The position numbers were made by a program, and so were the translations under genes. A stretch of DNA of 5,670 nt from GCA-003244245 sp964250265 (lineage in GTDB: Bacteria > Actinomycetota > Actinomycetes > Mycobacteriales > Pseudonocardiaceae). Below are positions 1-4,695 of the stretch, in pieces (the first letter of the stretch is position 1; each line of letters begins with the position of its first letter). The notes beneath the pieces are model-generated. The model had not been told where the DNA came from. It searched no databases and was given only the letters and a program-made list of their open reading frames with translations. The stretch lies in assembly GCA_964250265.1 (NCBI GenBank), contig CAXUFG010000282.1, positions 1 to 5,670 of the forward strand, given 5' to 3'.

Positions 1-60
1 CAGCGGGGTTATCGACGCCCTATTCACCCCGCTGAGCCCGCTGAATGCGGACGGTCCAGG

Positions 61-822
61 ATGGGGAGTGTGGGTGAGGAGCGTGCTACTGCTGTCGTAA
101 CCGGGGCAAGTAGTGGGATTGGGGCGGCGACGGCTCGGGCGTTGGCCGCAGCGGGTCTCCATGTGGTGTTGGGAGCCCGTCGAGTGCAGCTCTGCCAGGA
201 GATCGCCGATGAGATCGACGGCACCGCGCTGGCCCTCGATGTGCTTGACCCGGAGTCCGTAGCGGCCTTCGCGGCGGCGGTGCCCACCGCTGCGGTGCTG
301 GTGAACAACGCCGGAGGCGCGAAGGGATTCGACCCGGTGCTGGAGTCCGACGAGGACCAGTGGCGCTGGATGTGGGAGGCCAACGTGCTTGGCACCCTCC
401 GGGTGACCAAGGCGTTCCTGCCGAAGTTAATCGCCTCCGGGGACGGTGTGCTGGTCACCGTGACCTCGATTGCCGCACTGGAAGCCTACGACAACGGCGC
501 CGGGTACACCTCGGCCAAACACGCGCAAGCGGCCGTGCACCGCACGCTGCGCGGCGAGCATCTCGGGCAGCCGGTGCGGTTCGTGGAAGTCGCACCCGGG
601 ATGGTGGAAACCGAATTCTCCCTGGTGCGCTTCGGCGGCGACGCCGAGAAAGCGGACCGCGTCTACGCCGGACTCACCCCGCTGAGCGCTCAGGACGTCG
701 CCGACGTCATCGCATTCGCCGTCACCAGAGCCCCTCACGTCAATTTAGATCTCATCGTCGTCAAACCCCGCGACCAGCACTCCGCAATGCGCGCCTCCCG
801 GCGCTCGTCCGATCCCAGTTAA
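61..822 (+). CDS. SDR family NAD(P)-dependent oxidoreductase
   Basis: A classical short-chain dehydrogenase/reductase of 253 residues, the usual length. Visible motifs are the Rossmann glycine motif TGASSGIG (14-21), an acidic residue D60 where the adenine ring binds, NNAGG (82-86), N108, catalytic S136, and Y149-x-x-x-K153 within YTSAK, followed by PGMVETEF (179-186). Together these give the full Asn-Ser-Tyr-Lys tetrad, so the enzyme should be active as a cytoplasmic NAD(P)-dependent oxidoreductase; R40-R41 after the second strand hints at NADPH. The substrate cannot be told from sequence. It resembles the SDR found beside murB in mycobacteria (Rv0484c type). ATG 61 is chosen because GTG 70 is the only other early in-frame start; neither has a well-spaced ribosome binding site, and the frame stays open to the window edge. 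The last ten or so residues look less conserved. Family certain; substrate unknown. Confidence 0.93.
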   Translation: MGSVGEERATAVVTGASSGIGAATARALAAAGLHVVLGARRVQLCQEIADEIDGTALALDVLDPESVAAFAAAVPTAAVLVNNAGGAKGFDPVLESDEDQWRWMWEANVLGTLRVTKAFLPKLIASGDGVLVTVTSIAALEAYDNGAGYTSAKHAQAAVHRTLRGEHLGQPVRFVEVAPGMVETEFSLVRFGGDAEKADRVYAGLTPLSAQDVADVIAFAVTRAPHVNLDLIVVKPRDQHSAMRASRRSSDPS

Positions 823-940
823 TTGACGCGGTTGGTGGCCAGAACAGGACTTAGAGCGTCCGGCAAATGAGGAGAGTAGTGCCGCAAGATCACGAAACCT
901 GTTCCTGCGCTCAGAAGGGCCCGGCGACGACGAGGAGAAG
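823..940. other. Gap downstream of the SDR gene, no supported feature
   Basis: Nothing convincing is visible. A TTGACG hexamer at 823-828 resembles a -35 element, but no TANNNT box lies at a suitable distance. All three forward frames were read for the missing front half of the cupin remnant and do not show it. No stem-loop with a T-tract follows the SDR stop codon. Confidence 0.4.
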
Positions 941-1198
941 ATGACCGCGGTGTCGGGCGGTCGGCTCGTCGTCGTCCCGCGCAGCCGGTGGCACCGCGTC
1001 GAGCTTGACGGCCCGAGCGACCTGATGTCTATCACCCTGCGGCGCAACAGCCAGCTGGCGCAACGGACCGCAGCGGACCTATTCGAGGCACCGCAGCACC
1101 ATGACGCCACCGTGCCACGCCGCGGTGATCGCCGGGAGGGCCCAGGATGTGCCCCTCTTGGCTCAGAGGCTGCAGTTGACGAGCGTGGGTTCGGGTAG
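941..1198 (+). pseudogene. 3' remnant of a cupin-domain protein gene
   Basis: From about 950 to 1060 this frame has strongly GC-biased third positions and encodes a recognisable cupin strand pair: GGRLVVVPRSRWHRVELDG, then PSDLMSITL. In small cupins the G-x-x-x-V-V-P-x-x-x-x-H-R segment is the second cupin motif, with the His as metal ligand. The first motif (G(X)5HXH(X)3-4E(X)6G) is absent. The frame is open back to 827, but that translation shows no cupin strands and no ATG or GTG start, and the other two forward frames of 823-940 show none either. I therefore read this as a gene that lost its 5' part. After residue 45 or so the translation loses similarity and runs to TAG 1196-1198, overlapping the 3' end of murB by 36 bases. 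A short functional protein from ATG 941 cannot be excluded, but no ribosome binding site decides it beyond a purine run (GAGGAGAAG, 932-940) directly against the ATG. Confidence 0.5.
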
Positions 1199-2233
1199 CA
1201 GGGTCACCCCGAAACAGGCGGCTACGGCATCGCGGATTTCTCGGGCCAGCGCGAGGAGATCGTTCGTGGATGCCCGGCCGCGGTTGGTCAGCGCCAGCGT
1301 GTGCTTGCCGGATAGCGCAACCCGCCCGCCCGGGCCTTGGTGTCCCCGGACAAATCCGGCTCGCTCGATCAGCCACGCGGCGGAGAGCTTGATCCGGCCG
1401 GGCCCGCCACCGGGATACTGCGGCACCGTCACCTCCGGGCCGACCCTGCGCCGGATCCGTTCGACTGCGGCGGCGTCCAGGACCGGGTTGATAAAGAAGG
1501 ATCCGACCGACCAGGTGTCATGGTCGTCCGGGTCGAGCACCATCCCCTTGCCCCGGCGCAGCGCCAGCACAGCATCCCGGACCACCCCGGCGGCCACCCG
1601 CGTGCCGGGCTCGACGTCGAGCAGGCGGGCCAGTTCGGGGTAACGGATCGGAGCGGAGCGCCCGTCGCGGGAGAGCGCGAGCCGGATCCGGAGCACCACC
1701 GCGGTATCGGTTCCCTTGAGCACGCTGGCCCGATAGCCCAACTGCAGCGCCGACGCAGGCACCGTCTGCACCACATCCCGCCGGCGATCGTAGAGATCGA
1801 CCTCGCGTAGCACGTCGGAGAGCTCCACGCCGTAGGCGCCGACGTTCTGCACGGGCGTGGCACCGACCGACCCCGGAATGCCGGACAGGCATTCGAGCCC
1901 CCCATAGCCGGCCGCCACCGTGCGAGCGACCACCGCGTCCCAGTCCTCACCAGCGGCGGCGTGTAACACCCCGGCACCGTCGATGTGCATCCCGGTGCTG
2001 GACATCCGCACCACGGTGCCGTCGAAGCCGCCGTCGCTGACGACCACATTGGACCCGCCGGCCAATAGCAGCAGTGGCTCGCCGGCGTCGTCGGCGGCAC
2101 GGACGGCCTCGACACAGGACGCAGCCGTGCTCGCCTCCACGAGCCGGCGGGCCGGCCCACCCAGGCGCAGCGTGGTGAACGGGGCAAGGTCGACTGCGTC
2201 GCGCGCAAGGCTCTGCGGCGCGGGTGTCGTCAT
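1163..2233 (-). CDS. murB: UDP-N-acetylmuramate dehydrogenase MurB
   Basis: MurB reduces UDP-GlcNAc-enolpyruvate to UDP-MurNAc with NADPH and FAD, the second committed step of cytoplasmic peptidoglycan precursor synthesis. The 356-residue length fits the family. In order: TTLRLGGPA (20-28); the FAD-binding loop LAGGSNVVVSD (57-67); GLECLSGIPGSVGA with PVQNVGAYG (112-135); GYRAS with catalytic Arg168; the active-site loop GSFFINP with proton-donor Ser245; the C-terminal region KLSAAWLIERAG (282-293) and SGKHTLALTN (308-317); and PEPTLV with catalytic Glu348. All three expected catalytic residues (Arg, Ser, Glu) are present. The start is ATG at 2231-2233, giving a normal family N-terminus. No ribosome binding site sits at proper spacing; GGAGG (2249-2253) is 15 bases away. 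A TANNNT box ends 8 bases before the ATG, so the mRNA is probably nearly leaderless. It is divergent from the DUF2505 gene with 25 bases between starts. Confidence 0.98.
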   Translation of the reverse strand: MTTPAPQSLARDAVDLAPFTTLRLGGPARRLVEASTAASCVEAVRAADDAGEPLLLLAGGSNVVVSDGGFDGTVVRMSSTGMHIDGAGVLHAAAGEDWDAVVARTVAAGYGGLECLSGIPGSVGATPVQNVGAYGVELSDVLREVDLYDRRRDVVQTVPASALQLGYRASVLKGTDTAVVLRIRLALSRDGRSAPIRYPELARLLDVEPGTRVAAGVVRDAVLALRRGKGMVLDPDDHDTWSVGSFFINPVLDAAAVERIRRRVGPEVTVPQYPGGGPGRIKLSAAWLIERAGFVRGHQGPGGRVALSGKHTLALTNRGRASTNDLLALAREIRDAVAACFGVTLLPEPTLVNCSL

Positions 2234-2242
2234 GAGCGCTCA
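2233..2242. repeat. 10-bp perfect palindrome TGAGCGCTCA at the murB start
   Basis: TGAGCGCTCA is self-complementary and fills the space between the murB start codon and its predicted -10 box, overlapping one base of each. An identical copy lies at 683-692 within the SDR gene, where flanking bases extend the symmetry to 12 bp (682-693). It is a candidate operator by position, but coding constraint explains the second copy equally well. Confidence 0.4.
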
Positions 2243-2247
2243 CGGTA
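2242..2247 (-). promoter_or_regulatory. Predicted -10 element of murB (TACCGT)
   Basis: On the minus strand TACCGT fits TANNNT, the main actinobacterial -10 pattern. It is followed by 8 bases and then the murB ATG. Transcription starting 7-9 bases after the box would give a leader of 0-2 bases, which agrees with the lack of a usable ribosome binding site. No good -35 hexamer is seen. Its first two bases pair with those of the opposite-strand box at 2246-2251. Confidence 0.5.
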
Positions 2248-2251
2248 GCCT
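2246..2251 (+). promoter_or_regulatory. Predicted -10 element of the DUF2505 gene (TAGCCT)
   Basis: TAGCCT fits TANNNT and is followed by 7 bases and then ATG 2259, the start preferred from protein family comparison. Initiation at the A of the ATG would make the transcript leaderless. The box shares its TA (2246-2247) with the divergent murB box. No clear -35 hexamer is present at 17-19 bases. Confidence 0.5.
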
Positions 2252-2258
2252 CCGGGTC

Positions 2259-2753
2259 ATGGCGAGCCGATTGGCGCTGCGGCACCGGTACCCCGCGTCA
2301 CCAGAGCGGATCCGGGAGGTGCTCATCGACCGGCAGTACGTGCAGGCAAAGCTGCAGGCGGTGGGCGGGCCGCGCGCCGAACTGGTGACGTGGCAACAGG
2401 ACGCACGTGGCGTCACCATCGTGCTGCATCAGGCGGTGCCCGAGGACGCGATGCCCTCGTTCCTGCGCTCTGTGCTGCCCGGCGACCTGACGATCCGCCG
2501 TACCGAGACCTGGAGTGGTTCCACCGGCGAGGTGCATGCGGTGGTCGACGGCGCTCCGGGCACGATCACCGGCGTGATGCGTCTCGAACCTGACCCTGAC
2601 GGGTGCGTGCTCGGCGCCCAGCTCACGGCCGATGTTCCGCTGCCGCTGTTCGGCGGCAAGGTGGAGAAGGTCATCACCGACAGCGTCGCCACGCTGATGG
2701 AATCGGAATATCAGTTCACGCTGAAGTGGCTGCGCAATCCAGTGAACCCCTGA
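2259..2753 (+). CDS. DUF2505 domain-containing protein (SRPBCC-like)
   Basis: A 164-residue protein resembling the actinobacterial DUF2505 family, which belongs to the START/Bet v1-like (SRPBCC) fold that binds hydrophobic ligands in a deep cavity. Features are an opening strand and helix, LRHRYPASPERIREVLID (about 6-23), where family members carry the same strand-helix start; a charged middle around LTIRRTETW; LPLFGGKVEKVITDSVATL in the last third; and a final long amphipathic helix. No signal peptide or membrane segment is seen. The function of the family is unknown; mycobacteria also have a member next to murB (Rv0481c). An in-frame ATG at 2232 would add nine residues and overlap the murB start codon on the other strand, but family members begin close to residue 1 here and a -10-like box ends 7 bases before ATG 2259. 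It is followed at 11 bases by a small gene, probably in one operon. Confidence 0.9.
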   Translation: MASRLALRHRYPASPERIREVLIDRQYVQAKLQAVGGPRAELVTWQQDARGVTIVLHQAVPEDAMPSFLRSVLPGDLTIRRTETWSGSTGEVHAVVDGAPGTITGVMRLEPDPDGCVLGAQLTADVPLPLFGGKVEKVITDSVATLMESEYQFTLKWLRNPVNP

Positions 2754-2764
2754 CCGATGCTCTG

Positions 2765-2962
2765 ATGTCGCCGAGTTCGACACTAAGGCTGCTCAGCTCC
2801 GTCCGGGCAACCCTGGAGTCGACCTCGGCGGTCAGCAAGGTCTTCGACATGGTCATCCGGGTGGTGCAGACCGCCGATCCGCAGCAGACCGCGCCGCAAG
2901 CGGTGACCGAGCCGGACGCTTCCGTGATCGGGCTCGCCGACGCGGTGTACCGCGCCGGCTGA
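2765..2962 (+). CDS. Small hypothetical protein, 65 residues
   Basis: I do not recognise this protein. ATG 2765 opens a 65-codon frame ending in TGA. About five in six third positions are G or C, as in the confirmed genes nearby, which argues for real coding rather than a chance frame. The sequence has a predicted helix near residues 7-40 (leucine, valine and arginine rich, ending in KVFDMVIRVVQTA), a Gln/Pro/Thr linker (about 41-50), and a short acidic-hydrophobic tail ending DAVYRAG. There is no signal peptide or true membrane span and no cysteine or metal motif. It starts 11 bases after the DUF2505 stop with no visible ribosome binding site, so it is probably translated by coupling or reinitiation from that gene. 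The frame is open upstream as a shadow of DUF2505; the only ATG after that stop in this frame is the one chosen. Confidence 0.65.
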   Translation: MSPSSTLRLLSSVRATLESTSAVSKVFDMVIRVVQTADPQQTAPQAVTEPDASVIGLADAVYRAG

Positions 2963-2987
2963 ACCCGAGCATGACACGCGGGGGGTT
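2962..2987. terminator. Weak inverted repeat at the convergent gene junction
   Basis: AACCC (2962-2966) and GGGTT (2983-2987) form a 5-bp stem that spans the 23 bases between the small gene and the CDF transporter and includes bases of both stop codons. There is no T-tract on either side. It could slow polymerase from both directions, but it is short and may be chance. Confidence 0.25.
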
Positions 2988-3927
2988 AGCAGGTGTGCTC
3001 GTGGGCTGCGTGGTCGTCGTGCTCGACCTGCAGGGTGCTGTGAGTGAGGCCGAACTGGGTACGCAGGGCGTGCGCTGCGGCGTCGAGCACTGAGGCATCT
3101 CCGCAGTGCACCGACCGGGCCTCCTCGACGACCAGGTGTGCCGAGACGGCGTGCCGGCCCGACGTGATCGTCCACAGATGCAGGTCGTGCACGTCACGGA
3201 CACCTGGCACGGTGCGCAGTACCTGGTCCACCTCCGCGGTGTCCACGCCCCGGGGGGCGCCCTCCAGCAGCACGTGCGCCGCCTCGCGGAGCAGGCTCAG
3301 CGCCCGGGGCAGGATCAGCGCGGCGATCGCCAGTGATGCGATGGGGTCAGCCTGGCGCCAGCCGGTGATGAGCATGATCAGCGCCGCGCCGAGCACCGCG
3401 ACGGAGCCGAACGCGTCGCCCATCACCTCCAGCAGTGCGCTTCGCAGGTTGAGGCTGCGTTCGCCAGATCCGCCTCCGGTGAGCACCGCCAGCGCGGCCA
3501 GGTTGCCGACCAGGCCGAGTGCTCCGATGATCAGCAGCGGGACGCCGGCGACCGGCGGCGGCGCGGCCAGCCTGGTGACCGCCTCGAATGCCACGACCGC
3601 GCCCACGACCAGGAGAACCAGTGCGTTGAATGCAGCGGCGAGGATCTCTGCCCGACCCAGTCCGTAGGTGCGGTAGCGACTCGGCGGGCGTTGCGCGAGC
3701 GTGGTGGCGATCAGCGCGACCGCCAGGCCCAGCACGTCCGTGGCCAGATGTCCGGCATCGGCGAGCAATGCCAGCGAGCCGGTCAAGCCGGCGCCGAGGA
3801 CCTCGGCCAGCAGCACCACGGAGATGATCGCCAACGCCCGGCCCAGGCGCCGACGGTCTGACGGGGCGGATCCGTGCCCATGCCCGTGATCGCCCATGCG
3901 CGTCACCATACATGCATGTTCGCGCAT
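2986..3927 (-). CDS. Cation diffusion facilitator (CDF) family metal transporter
   Basis: A 313-residue inner-membrane metal/proton antiporter of the CDF (CzcD/ZitB-like) family, which exports Zn2+ and related divalent cations. A His-rich N-terminus (H14, H16, H18) precedes six membrane segments near 29-50, 52-73, 97-119, 128-150, 168-188 and 193-212, then a cytoplasmic C-terminal domain with VPGVRDVHDLHLWTI (240-254), typical of the family's metal-sensing ferredoxin-like fold. The tail HDDHAAHEHTC (303-313) is also metal-ligand rich. Transport site: D57, H60 and D64 in helix 2 (DAGHLATD) match the HxxxD pattern; in helix 5 the family's usual His is Glu167, in E167-x-x-x-D171. ATG 3927 is preferred because AGGGGG lies 7 bases upstream; Met7 and Met11 are alternatives, and MGDHGHGHG from Met11 also looks like a family start. 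Divergent from the methyltransferase, convergent with the small gene. Confidence 0.95.
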   Translation of the reverse strand: MREHACMVTRMGDHGHGHGSAPSDRRRLGRALAIISVVLLAEVLGAGLTGSLALLADAGHLATDVLGLAVALIATTLAQRPPSRYRTYGLGRAEILAAAFNALVLLVVGAVVAFEAVTRLAAPPPVAGVPLLIIGALGLVGNLAALAVLTGGGSGERSLNLRSALLEVMGDAFGSVAVLGAALIMLITGWRQADPIASLAIAALILPRALSLLREAAHVLLEGAPRGVDTAEVDQVLRTVPGVRDVHDLHLWTITSGRHAVSAHLVVEEARSVHCGDASVLDAAAHALRTQFGLTHSTLQVEHDDHAAHEHTC

Positions 3928-3928
3928 G
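3895..3928. repeat. Nested palindromes over the CDF gene start
   Basis: CATGCGCG (3895-3902) and CGCGCATG (3921-3928) are an exact 8-bp inverted repeat with an 18-base spacer, which itself holds the perfect 10-bp palindrome ACATGCATGT (3910-3919). Candidate start codons Met1 and Met11 of the CDF gene fall in the outer arms and Met7 just beside the inner palindrome. The structure could be an mRNA hairpin controlling translation or a site for a metal-responsive repressor downstream of the promoter; neither is proven, and the region is probably coding. Confidence 0.45.
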
Positions 3929-3934
3929 AGTTAG

Positions 3935-3940
3935 CCCCCT
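3935..3940 (-). promoter_or_regulatory. Ribosome binding site AGGGGG of the CDF gene
   Basis: On the minus strand AGGGGG is followed by 7 bases (CTAACTC) and ATG 3927. This is the only well-spaced Shine-Dalgarno-like sequence in front of a gene start in this window, and it decides between Met1 and the later Met7 and Met11. Confidence 0.6.
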
Positions 3941-3949
3941 GGCCGGGTG

Positions 3950-3955
3950 AGGCTA
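3950..3955 (-). promoter_or_regulatory. Predicted -10 element of the CDF gene (TAGCCT)
   Basis: Minus-strand TAGCCT fits TANNNT. A start 7 bases after it (G at 3943) gives a 16-base leader that contains the AGGGGG ribosome binding site at correct spacing before ATG 3927. It shares its TA (3954-3955) with the opposite-strand box at 3954-3959. The -35 region is weak. Confidence 0.45.
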
Positions 3956-3959
3956 ATCT
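3954..3959 (+). promoter_or_regulatory. Predicted -10 element of the methyltransferase gene (TAATCT)
   Basis: TAATCT fits TANNNT and is the best match to the consensus in this window. The A at 3966, seven bases on, would be the transcript start, leaving a 2-base leader before GTG 3968. TTAGCC lies upstream at exactly 17 bases in the -35 position, a partial match. If this is right, the upstream GTG 3947 cannot be the translation start. Confidence 0.5.
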
Positions 3960-3967
3960 TGGTCGAC

Positions 3968-4690
3968 GTGCCCGACCTGGATCCTTCCTGCCTCCCCACC
4001 CCTGCTGTACCCGACAGCGGTATCGGTGCGGTGCTGGTCAGCTCGCGCTCGCTGGCTGAGTACCGGGCTATGTTCGCCCTCTCCGATGCGAATTTGCGCC
4101 GCCGGCTGCTGGACTGCCCCGGAGGAGCGGCCAGTCTCACCGCCGAAGTCAACTCCGCCGGGGGTGACGCCATCGCTTGCGATCCGGTCTATGCGAGCTT
4201 CAGCGCCGGCCAGCTCGACGTCCAGGCGGAGACCGACCGCGCCAGCCGCTATGTCCGCGCTCATCCCGAGCAGTACCGCTGGAGCTTCTTTACCGACCCC
4301 GACGACCATCACCGCCACCGCAGTGCGGCCGGTGCCCGGTTTGCCGCAGACCGGCGCACCTACCCCGAGCGCTACATCCCTGGCGAGCTGCCCTGCCTGC
4401 CGTTCGCTCACCACGCCTTTGACCTGGTGCTGAGCTCGCACCTGCTGTTCAGCTATGCGGACCGTCTCGACCTGTCATTCCACCGAGAGGGGATCTGTGA
4501 GCTCATGCGGGTCACCCGCGAGGAACTACGGATCTTTCCGCTCGTGGCCATGGGCGCCGGCATCTACCCGCACCTCGATCAACTTCGCGTCCAGCTCGCC
4601 GACCGCCATATCGCTACCCGGCTGGCTGACGTCGACTACGAGTTCCAGGCCGGCGGCAACCAGATGTTGGTCTGCACCCACCGGCGCTAA
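3968..4690 (+). CDS. Class I SAM-dependent methyltransferase
   Basis: A 240-residue protein with a Rossmann-like methyltransferase core. LLDCPGGAAS (47-56) is the SAM-binding motif I, in a form lacking the usual GxGxG; CDP with D72 ends the second strand, where an acidic residue binds the SAM ribose. LPFAHHAFDLVLSSHLLF (144-161) is the motif-IV-like segment of methyltransferase type 11 proteins. Between them lies a charged insert of about 65 residues with WSFFTDPDDH (105-114). The C-terminus has LRIFPLVAMGAGIYPHL and DYEF. Close relatives seem widespread in actinobacteria; the substrate is unknown and no target-binding domain is visible. GTG 3947 and TTG 3959 are alternative in-frame starts; GTG 3968 is chosen because the predicted -10 box at 3954-3959 would make longer forms untranscribed, and recognisable family similarity begins only near residue 26. 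The 3' end overlaps the convergent ybaK-like gene by 4 bases. Confidence 0.88.
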   Translation: MPDLDPSCLPTPAVPDSGIGAVLVSSRSLAEYRAMFALSDANLRRRLLDCPGGAASLTAEVNSAGGDAIACDPVYASFSAGQLDVQAETDRASRYVRAHPEQYRWSFFTDPDDHHRHRSAAGARFAADRRTYPERYIPGELPCLPFAHHAFDLVLSSHLLFSYADRLDLSFHREGICELMRVTREELRIFPLVAMGAGIYPHLDQLRVQLADRHIATRLADVDYEFQAGGNQMLVCTHRR

Positions 4691-4695
4691 GCCGG
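4681..4695. terminator. Hairpin CCGGC-GCTAA-GCCGG over two overlapping stop codons
   Basis: A perfect 5-bp, nearly all G:C stem with a 5-base loop. The loop holds the methyltransferase TAA (4688-4690) and, on the other strand, the YbaK-type TAG (4687-4689). No T-tract follows in either direction, so it is not a standard intrinsic terminator, but actinobacterial terminators often lack one. It could act on both converging transcripts. Confidence 0.4.

Larger units (their letters stand above)
3931..3956. promoter_or_regulatory. Candidate operator TTAGCC-N14-GGCTAA
   Basis: TTAGCC (3931-3936) and GGCTAA (3951-3956) are exact inverted arms whose centres are 20 bp apart, close to two turns of B-DNA, so a dimeric regulator could contact both from one face. 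The left arm sits at the -35 position of the predicted methyltransferase promoter (17-bp spacer) and the right arm covers the shared TA of both -10 boxes. A bound protein would therefore block both directions. The regulator is not encoded in the window. Six-base arms can arise by chance. Confidence 0.45.

Noticed and set aside
2..100. Open forward frame from the window edge that could be the 3' end of an upstream gene
   Set aside because: Only about 32 codons are visible, it overlaps the SDR start by 40 bases, and the translation resembles no family I know. Bases 1-60 otherwise show no promoter or gene.
24..687. 14-base direct repeat TCACCCCGCTGAGC at 24-37 and 674-687
   Set aside because: A match of this length can arise by chance in GC-rich DNA of this size, and the second copy is ordinary SDR coding sequence.
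745..1110. Minus-strand open frame of 121 codons facing the cupin remnant
   Set aside because: The translation is Arg/Ser-rich with no domain-like pattern, and the opposite strand carries the recognisable cupin strands.
2232..2234. Upstream ATG for the DUF2505 gene that overlaps the murB ATG (TCATGA)
   Set aside because: It would add nine residues absent from the usual family start and would place the start codon upstream of the predicted -10 box.
3947..3949. GTG 3947 as the methyltransferase start
   Set aside because: It lies upstream of the best -10 box in the window, has no ribosome binding site, and the seven extra residues match nothing conserved.
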